Assembly (NCBI RefSeq): GCF_015686655.1
Contig: NZ_JADPMP010000012.1
Coordinates: forward strand, 165,193-229,192
Reading direction: 5' to 3'
Origin: Pontibacter sp. FD36
GTDB lineage: Bacteria > Bacteroidota > Bacteroidia > Cytophagales > Hymenobacteraceae
DNA: 64,000 nt
The position numbers and the translations under genes are program-made. Numbering within the stretch: position 1 is the stretch's first letter; every line of letters begins with the position of its first letter. The notes beneath the pieces were generated by a model. That model was not told where the DNA came from. It made no database searches and saw only the letters and a list, made by a program, of their open reading frames with translations. Shown here piece after piece: positions 52,731-61,637 of this stretch.

Positions 52731-53722
52731 GACCATTCACCTATACCCGGGCCACGGATGTGAACAGCGCCGTACAGGAAATCACCAGACATGAAAAGGC
52801 CAAATTCGTAGCAGGCGGCACCAATCTGCTTGACCTGATGAAGATCGATGTAATGGCCCCGCAGCACCTGGTGGACATCACCCGCATTGCTCTTAACACC
52901 ATTGAAGCAACAGCAGACGGCGGTTTGAGGCTGGGTGCGCTGGTCACGAACAACGACACAGCTTACCACGAACAGGTAGAGAAACGCTATCCGCTAATCT
53001 CACACGCAATACTGGCAGGAGCGACCGGACAATTGCGGAACATGGCCACCGACGGCGGCAACCTCCTGCAGCGCACCCGCTGCTATTACTTCTACGACAC
53101 CCAAACGCCCTGCAACAAGCGTGAGCCCGGCTCTGGCTGTTCGGCCATTAAAGGCTATAACCGCGACCTGGCCATACTGGGAACGAGCGAGCACTGCATC
53201 GCTACCCATCCATCGGATATGTGTGTAGCCCTTGCTGCGCTGGAGGCAAGCATCAACGTAACCGGACCAAAGGGCGAGCGAACCATACCTATTGCCGACT
53301 TCCACCGGCTCCCCGGCGATACCCCGCACATTGACACCAACCTGCAGGAGGACGAGATCATCACCTCCATCGATCTGCCGGCCAAAGGCTTTGCGGAGCA
53401 CTATACCTACCTCAAGCTCCGCGACCGCGCCTCCTATGCATTTGCCATCGTATCAGTAGCCGCTGCCCTGGACCTGGACGGCGACACGATCAAGGAAGCC
53501 CGCATTGCCCTGGGTGGCGTGGCGCACAAGCCCTGGCGAAAACCAGAGGCCGAAGCTATGCTCCAGGGGCAACAGGCGACACGTGAGAACTTCCGCAAAG
53601 TAGCAGAGGCTTACCTGGAAGGAGCGAAGGGTTACGGCGATAATGATTATAAAATAGAGCTGGCGAAGCGGGCCATTGTGCGGGCGCTGGAGCAGGCTTT
53701 TAACAAGGAGGGTGCAGCATGA
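52727..53722 (+). CDS. Molybdenum hydroxylase, FAD-binding subunit with [4Fe-4S] motif (PaoB/YagS-like)
   Basis: The 331-residue subunit has KFVAGGTNLLDLMKIDV for FAD binding and GATGQLRNMATDGGNLLQRTRC. Cysteines 119, 129, 138 and 157 in RCYYFYDTQTPCNKREPGSGC and SEHC correspond to the extra [4Fe-4S] cluster seen in E. coli PaoB. It starts in an ATGA overlap with the small subunit, which rules out the longer in-frame reading from 52658. It ends in another ATGA overlap with the catalytic subunit. The operon arrangement guarantees balanced synthesis. Confidence 0.95.
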   Translation: MRPFTYTRATDVNSAVQEITRHEKAKFVAGGTNLLDLMKIDVMAPQHLVDITRIALNTIEATADGGLRLGALVTNNDTAYHEQVEKRYPLISHAILAGATGQLRNMATDGGNLLQRTRCYYFYDTQTPCNKREPGSGCSAIKGYNRDLAILGTSEHCIATHPSDMCVALAALEASINVTGPKGERTIPIADFHRLPGDTPHIDTNLQEDEIITSIDLPAKGFAEHYTYLKLRDRASYAFAIVSVAAALDLDGDTIKEARIALGGVAHKPWRKPEAEAMLQGQQATRENFRKVAEAYLEGAKGYGDNDYKIELAKRAIVRALEQAFNKEGAA

Positions 53723-55938
53723 AAACAGATCAGATAGGAAAAGAAAGAAACCGGGTAGATGGCAAAGCCAAGGTAACCGGCGAAGCAAAATATGCAGCTG
53801 AGTTTGAGGCCGAAAACCTGGCTTATGGCGTGGTGGTGAGCAGCGGCATTGCCAAAGGCAAGATCAAAAGCATCGACGCCAGCAAAGCCCTGGCGCTGGA
53901 CGGCGTACTGCAGGTATTCACACACGAAAACCGCCCCGGCTACATGTGGCTTGACAAAAACTACAAAGACGATGATGCGCCTCCGGGTTCCCCTTTCCGT
54001 CCGCTTTATGACAACGAAGTGCAGTTCAGCATGCAGCCCATTGCGCTGGTAGTAGCCGAAACTTTTGAGTTGGCCAGGTATGCGGCCATGCTGGTAGAAG
54101 TGGCCTACGAAACAGCCGAACACGACACTGACTTTGATGCTAACCTCGAGCAGGCGTATGAACCGGAAGAATACAAAGCCTCAGAACCACCCAAGCCCCG
54201 CGGCGATGTAGACAAAGCGCTGGCTGAGGCAAGTGCCCGTATCGAACAAACCTACACCCATCCGGCAGAGCACCATAACCCGATGGAGATGCATGCGAGT
54301 ACGGCCGTGTGGGAAGGCGACGGGAAACTGACGGTCTACGATAAGATACAGGGCGTGCAGAACAGTCAGCAGTACATTGCCAGCGCATTTGGTATGTCGC
54401 AGGACGAGGTGCGCGTGATCTCGCCATTTGTGGGGGGAGCCTTTGGTTCGGGTTTGCGTCCGCAGTACCAGCTTTTCCTGGCCGTGTTGGCAGCCCGTGA
54501 ACTGCAACGTTCGGTGCGTGTGGTGATGACGCGTCAGCAGATGTTCTCCTTCGGTCACCGCCCCAAAACCCTGCAGCGCTTTAAGTTGGGCGCGGATGCC
54601 GATGGAAAGTTGCAGGCGCTACAGCAGGAGGTATACGGCGAGACTTCCCGCTTCGAAGACTACAGCGAAGACGTCGTGCTCTGGCCAGGTGTACTCTATC
54701 CATGCGACAACACCAAGCTGACGCACAAACTGGTAGGGCTGGACGTTTATACCCCGCTCGACATGCGTGCCCCCGGCGGCACTACCGGCATCTACGCTCT
54801 CGAGTGCGCTATAGATGAACTGGCCTACGAAGCAGGTGTAGATCCGCTGGAGTTCCGAAAGAAAAATTACTCCGAGAAAGACCAGAATGAAGACAAGCCA
54901 TTTTCGAGCAAAGAACTGCGGGAGTGTTACCGGCAGGGAGCTGAGAAGTTTGGCTGGTCGAAACGCAAAATGGAGCCACGCTCTATGAAAGACGGCCACC
55001 AGCTGATCGGCTGGGGAATGGCGCAGGGTGCCTGGGAAGCGAACCAAGCCGAGGCAAGCGCCAAGGCCGTGCTCAGCAAAGACGGTAAGCTCACCGTCAG
55101 CAGCGCCACCGCCGACATTGGTACCGGTACCTACACCGTCATGACCCAAATTGCAGCTGAAGCACTGGGTCTGTCATTGGAGGATGTAACGTTCAAGCTG
55201 GGAGATTCTGATCTGCCGAAAGCGCCTTTGGAAGGTGGCTCGAAGACTGTTGCAACAGTAGGTTCCGCCGTGAAAAAAGCCTGTGAACAGGTACAGGAAA
55301 AACTACTAAAACTGGCCCAAGAGCAGTCGAATTCGCCACTGGCTGAAACAAAGCTGGAAGATGTAGAATTCTCAGAGGGGCGGATCAGCCTGAAGCGAGA
55401 TGCCTCTAAAAGCATGCAGTTGCAGGACCTGTTACAGCACAGCGAAAACGGCAGCCTGGAAGGAGAGGTCTCCACCAAGCCATCCGATGAATCGAAGGAA
55501 TACGCCCGCTACGCGCACTCTGCCGTATTCGCCGAAGTGAAAGTAGACGAAGATCTGGGTACTGTGAAAGTCACCCGTGTGGTAACAGCCGTAGCCGGTG
55601 GCCGCATTGTCAACCCTAAAACCGCCCGCAGCCAGATATTAGGCGGCATGGTCTGGGGTATGGGCGTCGCCCTGCACGAGCACACCGTAATGGACAATCA
55701 CCTCGGCCGCTTTATCAACCACGACCTCGACAAATACCATGTGCCGGTTAATGCCGACGTGCAGGAAATGGAGGTGATCTTTGTAGAGGAGGAGGATGAA
55801 GTAGTGAATCCGCTAGGTGTAAAAGGCCTTGGTGAGATCGGGGTGGTTGGTGTAGCGCCTGCGATTGCCAATGCGATCTTTCATGCTACTGGTAAGAGGG
55901 TAAGGGAATTGCCGATTACAATGGATAAGTTGTTGTGA
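53719..55938 (+). CDS. Molybdenum hydroxylase, catalytic molybdopterin subunit (PaoC/YagR-like)
   Basis: The 739-residue catalytic subunit has the a/b hammerhead start (RVDGKAKVTGEAKYAAEF), VISPFVGGAFGSGLRPQYQL for cofactor contact and the active-site glutamate in GVKGLGEIGVVGVAPA. The E. coli counterpart oxidises aldehydes in a PaoABC heterotrimer; the substrate here is inferred to be an aldehyde or N-heterocycle. Start overlaps the FAD subunit's stop. No chaperone is in the same operon, but xdhC follows after the repeat-rich spacer. Confidence 0.94.
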   Translation: MKTDQIGKERNRVDGKAKVTGEAKYAAEFEAENLAYGVVVSSGIAKGKIKSIDASKALALDGVLQVFTHENRPGYMWLDKNYKDDDAPPGSPFRPLYDNEVQFSMQPIALVVAETFELARYAAMLVEVAYETAEHDTDFDANLEQAYEPEEYKASEPPKPRGDVDKALAEASARIEQTYTHPAEHHNPMEMHASTAVWEGDGKLTVYDKIQGVQNSQQYIASAFGMSQDEVRVISPFVGGAFGSGLRPQYQLFLAVLAARELQRSVRVVMTRQQMFSFGHRPKTLQRFKLGADADGKLQALQQEVYGETSRFEDYSEDVVLWPGVLYPCDNTKLTHKLVGLDVYTPLDMRAPGGTTGIYALECAIDELAYEAGVDPLEFRKKNYSEKDQNEDKPFSSKELRECYRQGAEKFGWSKRKMEPRSMKDGHQLIGWGMAQGAWEANQAEASAKAVLSKDGKLTVSSATADIGTGTYTVMTQIAAEALGLSLEDVTFKLGDSDLPKAPLEGGSKTVATVGSAVKKACEQVQEKLLKLAQEQSNSPLAETKLEDVEFSEGRISLKRDASKSMQLQDLLQHSENGSLEGEVSTKPSDESKEYARYAHSAVFAEVKVDEDLGTVKVTRVVTAVAGGRIVNPKTARSQILGGMVWGMGVALHEHTVMDNHLGRFINHDLDKYHVPVNADVQEMEVIFVEEEDEVVNPLGVKGLGEIGVVGVAPAIANAIFHATGKRVRELPITMDKLL

Positions 55939-55974
55939 TTTTTTTTTGCCTGACCGGCGGGCCTTTGTTTATGG

Positions 55975-55994
55975 CGCGAGCGTCTTCGCTCGTG
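55975..55994. repeat. Short CGCGAGCG/CGCTCGTG hairpin
   Basis: An 8-bp stem with one G-T pair and a TCTT loop lies 37 bases after the catalytic subunit's stop. Similar GCGAGCG arms occur inside the larger palindrome at 61252. Confidence 0.6.
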
Positions 55995-56039
55995 TCTACT
56001 ATGGTGGGGCCTCTGGCCCAGGTGTAACTGTACTTTTAT

Positions 56040-56185
56040 AGGTATAGCAACCTGTTTTGTTTCATTGCTTCGCCTGTGCGGCGGGCAGGGTATGCCCTGG
56101 CCGGGCGGGCCTTACTTTTTGTCTTGACACAAAAAGTAAGCAAAAAAGTCAAGACGCTCCAAACTCGCTGAACGCTCGAACAGTG
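56040..56185. repeat. Structured intergenic repeat, copy 1
   Basis: This 146-base segment is about 85-90% like 63855-64000 by eye. It begins with AGGTATAG and contains two hairpins: GGGCA/TGCCC (56083-56097) and a 12-bp stem CTTACTTTTTGT/ACAAAAAGTAAG (56111-56140). In the other copy the second stem has two base pairs changed with pairing kept. Confidence 0.85.
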
Positions 56186-56426
56186 GAGCGCCGCAAAGGT
56201 GCACCTGGCACTGAGTTCTGTTTCATAGCTTCCGTGCGAGTTAGTTTTTCAATGCGTGTCAGCGGTATGTGTAGTATTTAAACTGGAACTACGATACTTA
56301 TACCCTCGAACTGGCAGTTACTCAAGCCCACTTGTGGGTAGGAGCGCTCTTTAAAGAGAGGGGTTGGAAATGACAATCATTCACAGGCTCCTCTCTTGAT
56401 AGAAGAGCCGTTTGATACAGCTTTTT

Positions 56427-56502
56427 TGTCATTCTGAAAGAATCTTGGTTGTAAATAGCATATGCCAATCATCTTTCTGACCAGGTTTCTTTCAGAATGA
56501 CA
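56427..56502. repeat. Inverted repeat TGTCATTCTGAAAGAA
   Basis: The 16-base arms at 56427-56442 and 56487-56502 are perfect reverse complements, about 44 bases apart. A single arm of the same sequence occurs at 61436. Elements of this kind are commonly seen between Bacteroidota genes. Confidence 0.8.
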
Positions 56503-56765
56503 GTGATATTTGAGTAAGCTTTTTAGAATGAAACTACGCTGCTCTTGAAAGGGGCAGGTGATGTTAATCGTGCACAGCACCATCCCCTGTTTTAGGGGAG
56601 GGATGGGGTGACCAAGCATCTGTAAAAATCCTGTAAATCCGTGGGGTAGGGGCCCTCTTAAATCCTGAAAATCCTGATTCAGACAAGAAGCTCCATTAAA
56701 CTAAAACCCTCCAAAAAAGTCTCAAATTTCGTAACTTGTCATCTTTAACAGCACACTAACACGAC

Positions 56766-57944
56766 ATGAAAGAACTGCAGGATATCGTAGGGGCGTATGA
56801 AGTTGCGCGGCAGGAGGGGAAGCAGGTGGCGCTGGCGACGGTGGTGCAGGTGCAGGGCTCCTCGTACAGGCGACCGGGTGCGCGTATGCTGGTGACAGAG
56901 GATGGGCAGTTGACTGGTGCAATCAGCGGGGGCTGCCTCGAAGGAGATGCGCTGCGCAAAGCCCGACTCGTGATGCATGAGCAGCAATCTATGCTAGTGA
57001 CCTATGATACCACTGATGAAGATGATGCGCAGCTGGGTGTGGGCCTAGGCTGCAATGGCATTATTCAGATTCTGATCGAGCCGATTAATCCAAATGATCC
57101 GGCAAATCCAATCGCTTTCTTTAAAACTTTCCTGAGCAGTCGGCAGTCGGCGGTAATCGTGACGCTTTTCTCGCTGGAAGACCGCACGAGTTTGCAGCCA
57201 GGTACCTGTTTGTTTATACCTGAGAAAGGAGCTGTAGCCGGAACATGCACGGATGCCATGCTGCAGGAAGCCCTGCTAATCGATGCGCAACAGGTGCTGA
57301 CGCAGCGGGAGTCAATCACCAAGACTTATATGACCGACGCAGGCCCTCTGACAGGCTTCGTGGAACTGTTGCAACCGGCTGTATCACTAGTGGTGGTAGG
57401 GGCTGGTAATGACGCTATACCTTTGGTAAACATGGCCGTGATACTAGGCTGGCAGGTGACGGTCGTGGACGGTCGTGCGAACTATGCCAAGGCAAGTCGT
57501 TTTCCGGCTGCGCAACAGGTGCTCGTGGCAAAGCCGGAGCAAGTACTGACGCAGCTTATACCGGACGAACAAACGGTTTTCGTGCTGATGACGCACAACT
57601 ATAACTACGATCTCGCTATGCTGCGCCAGCTTATGCCTTTGTCTATACCTTACATTGGTTCACTAGGCCCGAAAAAGAAACTGGAGCGTATGCTGGCAGA
57701 ACTGCAGGACGAGGGGATGGAGGTCACCGAAGAAATGCGGCAGCGGGTATACGGTCCGACGGGGCTGGAGATCGGTGCTGAAACTTCCGAGGAGATTGCC
57801 ATTTCCATTCTGGCTGAAATTAAGGCGGTGCTGGCCAATAAGACTGGTGGATTCCTACGCGATAAACCGGGTGCTATTCATGATCGTGGCCAGGAAAATT
57901 TGGAACTGGGCAAACAGACAAGTGTATCCGGATGTTTTCTGTAA
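56766..57944 (+). CDS. xdhC: XdhC/CoxI-family molybdenum-enzyme maturation protein
   Basis: The 392-residue protein binds molybdenum cofactor and helps its sulfuration and insertion into hydroxylases. The N-terminal XdhC domain is visible in VALATVVQVQGSSYRRPGAR and GAISGGCLEGD, and the Rossmann-like C-terminal half in VVVGAGNDAIPLVNMAV and MTHNYNYDLAMLRQL with YIGSLGPKKKLERM. The context between two molybdenum hydroxylases strongly supports the role. Its last 13 bases overlap the start of the MocA-like gene. Confidence 0.95.
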   Translation: MKELQDIVGAYEVARQEGKQVALATVVQVQGSSYRRPGARMLVTEDGQLTGAISGGCLEGDALRKARLVMHEQQSMLVTYDTTDEDDAQLGVGLGCNGIIQILIEPINPNDPANPIAFFKTFLSSRQSAVIVTLFSLEDRTSLQPGTCLFIPEKGAVAGTCTDAMLQEALLIDAQQVLTQRESITKTYMTDAGPLTGFVELLQPAVSLVVVGAGNDAIPLVNMAVILGWQVTVVDGRANYAKASRFPAAQQVLVAKPEQVLTQLIPDEQTVFVLMTHNYNYDLAMLRQLMPLSIPYIGSLGPKKKLERMLAELQDEGMEVTEEMRQRVYGPTGLEIGAETSEEIAISILAEIKAVLANKTGGFLRDKPGAIHDRGQENLELGKQTSVSGCFL

Positions 57945-58537
57945 GCGGACTGGTCATATTGGCAGCAGGTGCTTCCACACGATTAGGCCAACCAAAGCAA
58001 TTGTTGCACTACCAGGGCAAGAGTCTTTTGCAACGTGCTGCGCAGGTAGCTACGGAAGCTGGTTTTTCGCCTGTGGTCGTGGTATTGGGGGCGCGTGCAG
58101 AAAAACTTATACCTGAACTTACCGACTTGCCTGTTACAACTGTGCAGAACCCGGACTGGCAGGAAGGAATGGCATCTTCTATTCGTGTAGGGCTAGAGGA
58201 ACTATTGAAATTAAAACCTACGCTAGACGACGTTACTTTTATGGTGTGCGACCAGCCTTTCGTGGATGCGGATGTGCTGAAGCGACTAATGCAGGCAAAA
58301 CAGGATGGTCGGAGCGGTATTATAGCCAGCGCCTACCAGGAAACACTGGGTACACCAGTGCTTTTTGACAAGATTTATTTTCCAGAACTACTGGCACTGG
58401 AAGGGCAGGAGGGAGCCAAGAAGATCATTATGAAACATCCGTCTGCGGTCAGCTCGCTGCGCTTTGAGGCTGGTGCTATCGACATTGACACAGCAGCAGA
58501 CTACGCGGCACTGCTACAGACAGATTTGCCAGATTAA
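57932..58537 (+). CDS. mocA: Molybdenum cofactor cytidylyltransferase-like NTP transferase (MocA)
   Basis: The 201-residue transferase has LVILAAGASTRLGQPKQLL (nucleotide-binding loop) and MVCDQPFVDADVLKRL (metal-binding), both typical of MocA. MocA attaches CMP to molybdopterin to give the dinucleotide form used by PaoABC-like enzymes. The start overlaps xdhC by 13 bases, so the genes are coupled. The close relatives MobA (GMP) and other NTP transferases cannot be completely excluded. Confidence 0.9.
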   Translation: MFSVSGLVILAAGASTRLGQPKQLLHYQGKSLLQRAAQVATEAGFSPVVVVLGARAEKLIPELTDLPVTTVQNPDWQEGMASSIRVGLEELLKLKPTLDDVTFMVCDQPFVDADVLKRLMQAKQDGRSGIIASAYQETLGTPVLFDKIYFPELLALEGQEGAKKIIMKHPSAVSSLRFEAGAIDIDTAADYAALLQTDLPD

Positions 58538-58615
58538 CCAGATTTAAAGCGGGGGTGCTTATTTCCCGCTCCATATAATTTCCTAACTTAGAGTTCAAAA
58601 TTTCAGATTAGAAAG

Positions 58616-59077
58616 ATGGCGACATACAAACTGCAAATCAATGGCCGAAGCTATGAGGTCGATGTAGAGCCAGACACCCCGCTGCTGTGGGTGCTGCGCG
58701 ATAACTTGGGACTGGTAGGCACCAAGTATGGCTGCGGCATCGCGCAGTGCGGTGCTTGTACCGTACATGTCAACGGTAATGCGATGCGCTCCTGCGTGTA
58801 CCCGGTTTCCGCCGCTGCTACTGCCAAAATCACCACGATCGAAGGATTGTCTGAAGCAGGCGACCATCCGGTACAGTTGGCCTGGGACGAAGTGGATGTG
58901 GCCCAGTGCGGTTACTGCCAGGCTGGTCAGATCATGACGGCTACCGCTCTGCTCAACAAGAACCAGAAGCCAAGCGCTGAAGAAATAGATAATGCCATGA
59001 ACGGCAATATTTGCCGCTGTGGCACCTACCACCGTATTCGGGAAGCTGTTGCATTAGCCGCCACTAAACTAAAATAA
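58616..59077 (+). CDS. Molybdenum hydroxylase, [2Fe-2S] subunit (IorA-like)
   Basis: The 153-residue subunit has Cys40, Cys45, Cys48 and Cys60 ([18 protein letters not shown]) and Cys98, Cys101, Cys133 and Cys135 ([19 protein letters not shown]) for two [2Fe-2S] clusters. QCGYCQAGQ with NICRCGTY is the style of isoquinoline 1-oxidoreductase and related two-subunit aldehyde dehydrogenases. It has no leader and is 3 nt from its partner gene, whose twin-arginine leader could carry both across the membrane. Confidence 0.94.
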   Translation: MATYKLQINGRSYEVDVEPDTPLLWVLRDNLGLVGTKYGCGIAQCGACTVHVNGNAMRSCVYPVSAAATAKITTIEGLSEAGDHPVQLAWDEVDVAQCGYCQAGQIMTATALLNKNQKPSAEEIDNAMNGNICRCGTYHRIREAVALAATKLK

Positions 59078-59080
59078 GCC

Positions 59081-61225
59081 ATGTCAGAACTAACACAGGA
59101 AAGCAGACGCAATTTCATGAAGCTGTTCGCCGTGGCGGGTGGCGGTCTTGTATTGGGTTTTAACTCGACCAGCTCTATTGCTTCGGGCTTAGGCTTGATC
59201 GACGGATCGAACCTGCCGGCAGCTGCCATCGATTTCAACAGCTATCTTTCCATTTCCCCGGATAACATCATCACTATTTTGTCGCCGAATCCGGAACTGG
59301 GACAGAACATCAAAACTTCTTTCCCGATGATCGTGGCAGAGGAACTGGATGCCGACTGGACCAAAGTGAAAGTGGTGCAGGCACCCCTGGATACAAACAA
59401 ATTTGAACGCCAGGTAACAGGTGGTAGTGGTGCGGTACCGCATTCCTGGGAACGTCTTCGCAAAGCCGGTGCCACTGCCCGTCAGATGCTGATGGAAGCT
59501 GCAGCCAAGCGCTGGAACGTAGCGGCTAACTCGCTGACTACGGAAAACGGCATGGTGGTACATACTGCCAGCGGCCGCAAATTGAACTATGGCGAACTGG
59601 CTACGGAAGCCTCTAAGGTACCGGTGCCGAAGGATGTGAAGCTGAAGGACAACAAAGATTTCAAGTTGATCGGTACGGCCGTTCGCAACGTCGACAACCA
59701 CGAAATGATCACTGGCAAGCCACTTTACGGGCTGGATGTGTACAAAGAAGGGATGCTCTTCGCCATGATCCAACGTCCGGAGGCTTTTGGTATGAAACTG
59801 AAGTCAGTGGATGCCGCCAAAGCCAAAGCGATGCCAGGTATAGTGGATGTAGTATCATTTGGTAACAATGTGGCCGTGGTCGGCAAATCGACCTGGCAGG
59901 TGATGAAGGCCCGCAAAGAACTGAAAGTTGCTTACGAACCAGATGGTACCCTGGAAAGCTCTTCCGACCATGACCGTTTGTTCAAAGAATTGCTGAACAG
60001 CAAAGAAGCCTCTGTTCGTCGGAAGGATGGCGACGTGGACGCAGCCTTCAAGAATGCGGCAAAAGTGATCAAAAGCGAGTACCAGTGTCCGTTCCTGTCG
60101 CACAGCCCGATGGAGCCGATGAACTTCTTTGCGCACGTGCGTCCGGATGGCGTAGAGCTGGCTGGTCCAACCCAAACCCCGCAGCGTGCCCGCGACATGG
60201 TGGCGAAACTTTTAGACATAGCCCCTGAGAAGATCACGCTGGAGCTGACCCGCCTGGGTGGAGGTTTCGGTCGCCGACTCAGCGCCGACTATGTGCTGGA
60301 GGCAGCTGAACTTTCAAGCATCATCAAAGCACCTGTAAAGGTGATCTGGAGCCGGGAGGATGACATGTCCGGCGGTACTTACCGCCCGGCGGTGCGCTAC
60401 CGTTTTGAGGCCGCGCTCGATGCCAAAGGCAACATGATAGGTTACAAGCTACGTGGTGTTGGCATCAACTCCGGCAACCCAACGCGAGAAGACAACTTCC
60501 CATCCGGCACTGTTGCTAATCTCCTGATTGACTCGGTAGAGCATAAATCACCGATCACGACGGGACCGTGGCGTGCCCCGATCACGAACTTCCTGGCCTT
60601 TGCCGAGCAGGCATTTCTTGACGAGGTGGCCCAAGCCGCAAAGAAAGATCCGGTACAGTTCCGCTTGGAATTGCTAGATAAAGCTAAAAAAGCGCCGGTA
60701 GGTGAGATTAAATACGACATCGACCGCATGCGTGGCGTGATCGAACTGGCCGCTGAGAAATCGAACTGGGGCAAGAAGAAAGGCGTGCACCAGGGCTTCA
60801 GCGTTTACTTCTCGCACCGCTCCTATGTGGCGCAGGTGGCCGAAGTGAAGCTGGTGAAATCAGTGCCGGTGGTTGAGAAGGTATACGCCGCGGCTGACTG
60901 TGGCATTGTGGTAAACCTGAGTGGTGCTTACCAGCAGGTACGCGGCGGTATTGTCGACGGTCTGGGCCACGCTATGTACAGCAAACTCTCCTTCAAAGAT
61001 GGAGCAGTAGAGCAGAAGAACTTCAACAATTACCGCCTGATCAGGCTAAAAGAAGTGCCGGAAATTGACGTGCATTTCGTCAACAACGGTATCGACCCGA
61101 CCGGCTTAGGTGAGCCAGCACTACCACCTACAGGTGGAGCAGTGGCCAACGCCATCTTTAAGGCAACTGGCAAGCGACTTCGTAACCAGCCGTTTATGGA
61201 GCAGGTGGAGTTTAAGAGTGCGTAG
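59081..61225 (+). CDS. Molybdenum hydroxylase, catalytic subunit with twin-arginine leader (IorB-like)
   Basis: The 714-residue subunit starts with ESRRNFMKLFAVAGGGLVLGF, a twin-arginine signal (RRNFMK) followed by a hydrophobic stretch. This suggests export of the folded enzyme, with the small subunit in tow. Catalytic parts include LTRLGGGFGRRLSADYVLEA and the active-site Glu in GLGEPALPPTGGA. No FAD subunit is coded next to it, so electrons probably pass to a cytochrome or quinone, as in IorAB. The substrate is not evident. Confidence 0.93.
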   Translation: MSELTQESRRNFMKLFAVAGGGLVLGFNSTSSIASGLGLIDGSNLPAAAIDFNSYLSISPDNIITILSPNPELGQNIKTSFPMIVAEELDADWTKVKVVQAPLDTNKFERQVTGGSGAVPHSWERLRKAGATARQMLMEAAAKRWNVAANSLTTENGMVVHTASGRKLNYGELATEASKVPVPKDVKLKDNKDFKLIGTAVRNVDNHEMITGKPLYGLDVYKEGMLFAMIQRPEAFGMKLKSVDAAKAKAMPGIVDVVSFGNNVAVVGKSTWQVMKARKELKVAYEPDGTLESSSDHDRLFKELLNSKEASVRRKDGDVDAAFKNAAKVIKSEYQCPFLSHSPMEPMNFFAHVRPDGVELAGPTQTPQRARDMVAKLLDIAPEKITLELTRLGGGFGRRLSADYVLEAAELSSIIKAPVKVIWSREDDMSGGTYRPAVRYRFEAALDAKGNMIGYKLRGVGINSGNPTREDNFPSGTVANLLIDSVEHKSPITTGPWRAPITNFLAFAEQAFLDEVAQAAKKDPVQFRLELLDKAKKAPVGEIKYDIDRMRGVIELAAEKSNWGKKKGVHQGFSVYFSHRSYVAQVAEVKLVKSVPVVEKVYAAADCGIVVNLSGAYQQVRGGIVDGLGHAMYSKLSFKDGAVEQKNFNNYRLIRLKEVPEIDVHFVNNGIDPTGLGEPALPPTGGAVANAIFKATGKRLRNQPFMEQVEFKSA

Positions 61226-61251
61226 ATTAAGATAGGTGAAATAGAATCACA

Positions 61252-61372
61252 CCCTCGCTCGCGTCCCGCGATTGTGAGCTATTCAGTGGCGTCCCGCCAC
61301 TTGTACCGATAGGTACAAAAAAAGCGGCCAGAGTCCGCCCGATAGCTCACACTCGCGGGACGCGAGCGAGGG
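61252..61372. repeat. Large palindrome with two nested hairpins
   Basis: Outer arms of 31 bases (61252-61282 and 61342-61372) pair with one mismatch. The loop contains GTGGC/GCCAC (61286-61300) and TTGTACC/GGTACAA (61301-61318), so a three-branched fold is possible. It lies 26 bases after the large subunit gene's stop. Confidence 0.85.
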
Positions 61373-61435
61373 AAAGTTCCTAGGTTATTCCCTACCTAAG
61401 AGCAGGAGCGTTTTATACTAAGAAATAAAACCCAC

Positions 61436-61530
61436 TGTCATTCTGAAAGAAACTTGTTTGACAGGAGGTTAAGCAGTAGCTACTTGCGGTGGTAGGGGCC
61501 CTCTTTACCAAGATCCTTAGAGGATGACAA
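61436..61530. repeat. TGTCATTCTGAAAGAA-type repeat, degenerate copy
   Basis: One full arm at 61436-61451 and a decayed partner (AGAGGATGACA near 61519-61529) flank GGTAGGGGCCCTCTT (61491-61505), which is also found at 56645-56659. This relates the spacer before moaA to the spacer before xdhC. The remainder of 61373-61637 shows no gene. Confidence 0.65.
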
Positions 61531-61637
61531 ATAAGTTGAATGAAACAGCCCTGTTTTTGAGAGGGGGAGTGAGTTTAACCTCCTGCAGAAGCATCCAAAT
61601 CAAAACAACCGCAGCAGATAACGAGTAAAGAGTAAGC

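Larger units (their letters stand above)
55939..56765. other. Repeat-rich spacer between the molybdenum-enzyme operon and xdhC
   Basis: About 830 bases without a supportable gene. From left to right it contains a CGCGAGCG hairpin (55975), the long structured repeat (56040-56185), the TGTCATTCTGAAAGAA inverted pair (56427), a CATCCCCT/GGGGAGGGATGG pairing near 56582 and the GGTAGGGGCCCTCTT segment (56645) that recurs at 61491. Such accumulation of short repeats is typical of non-coding DNA in this group. Confidence 0.6.
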
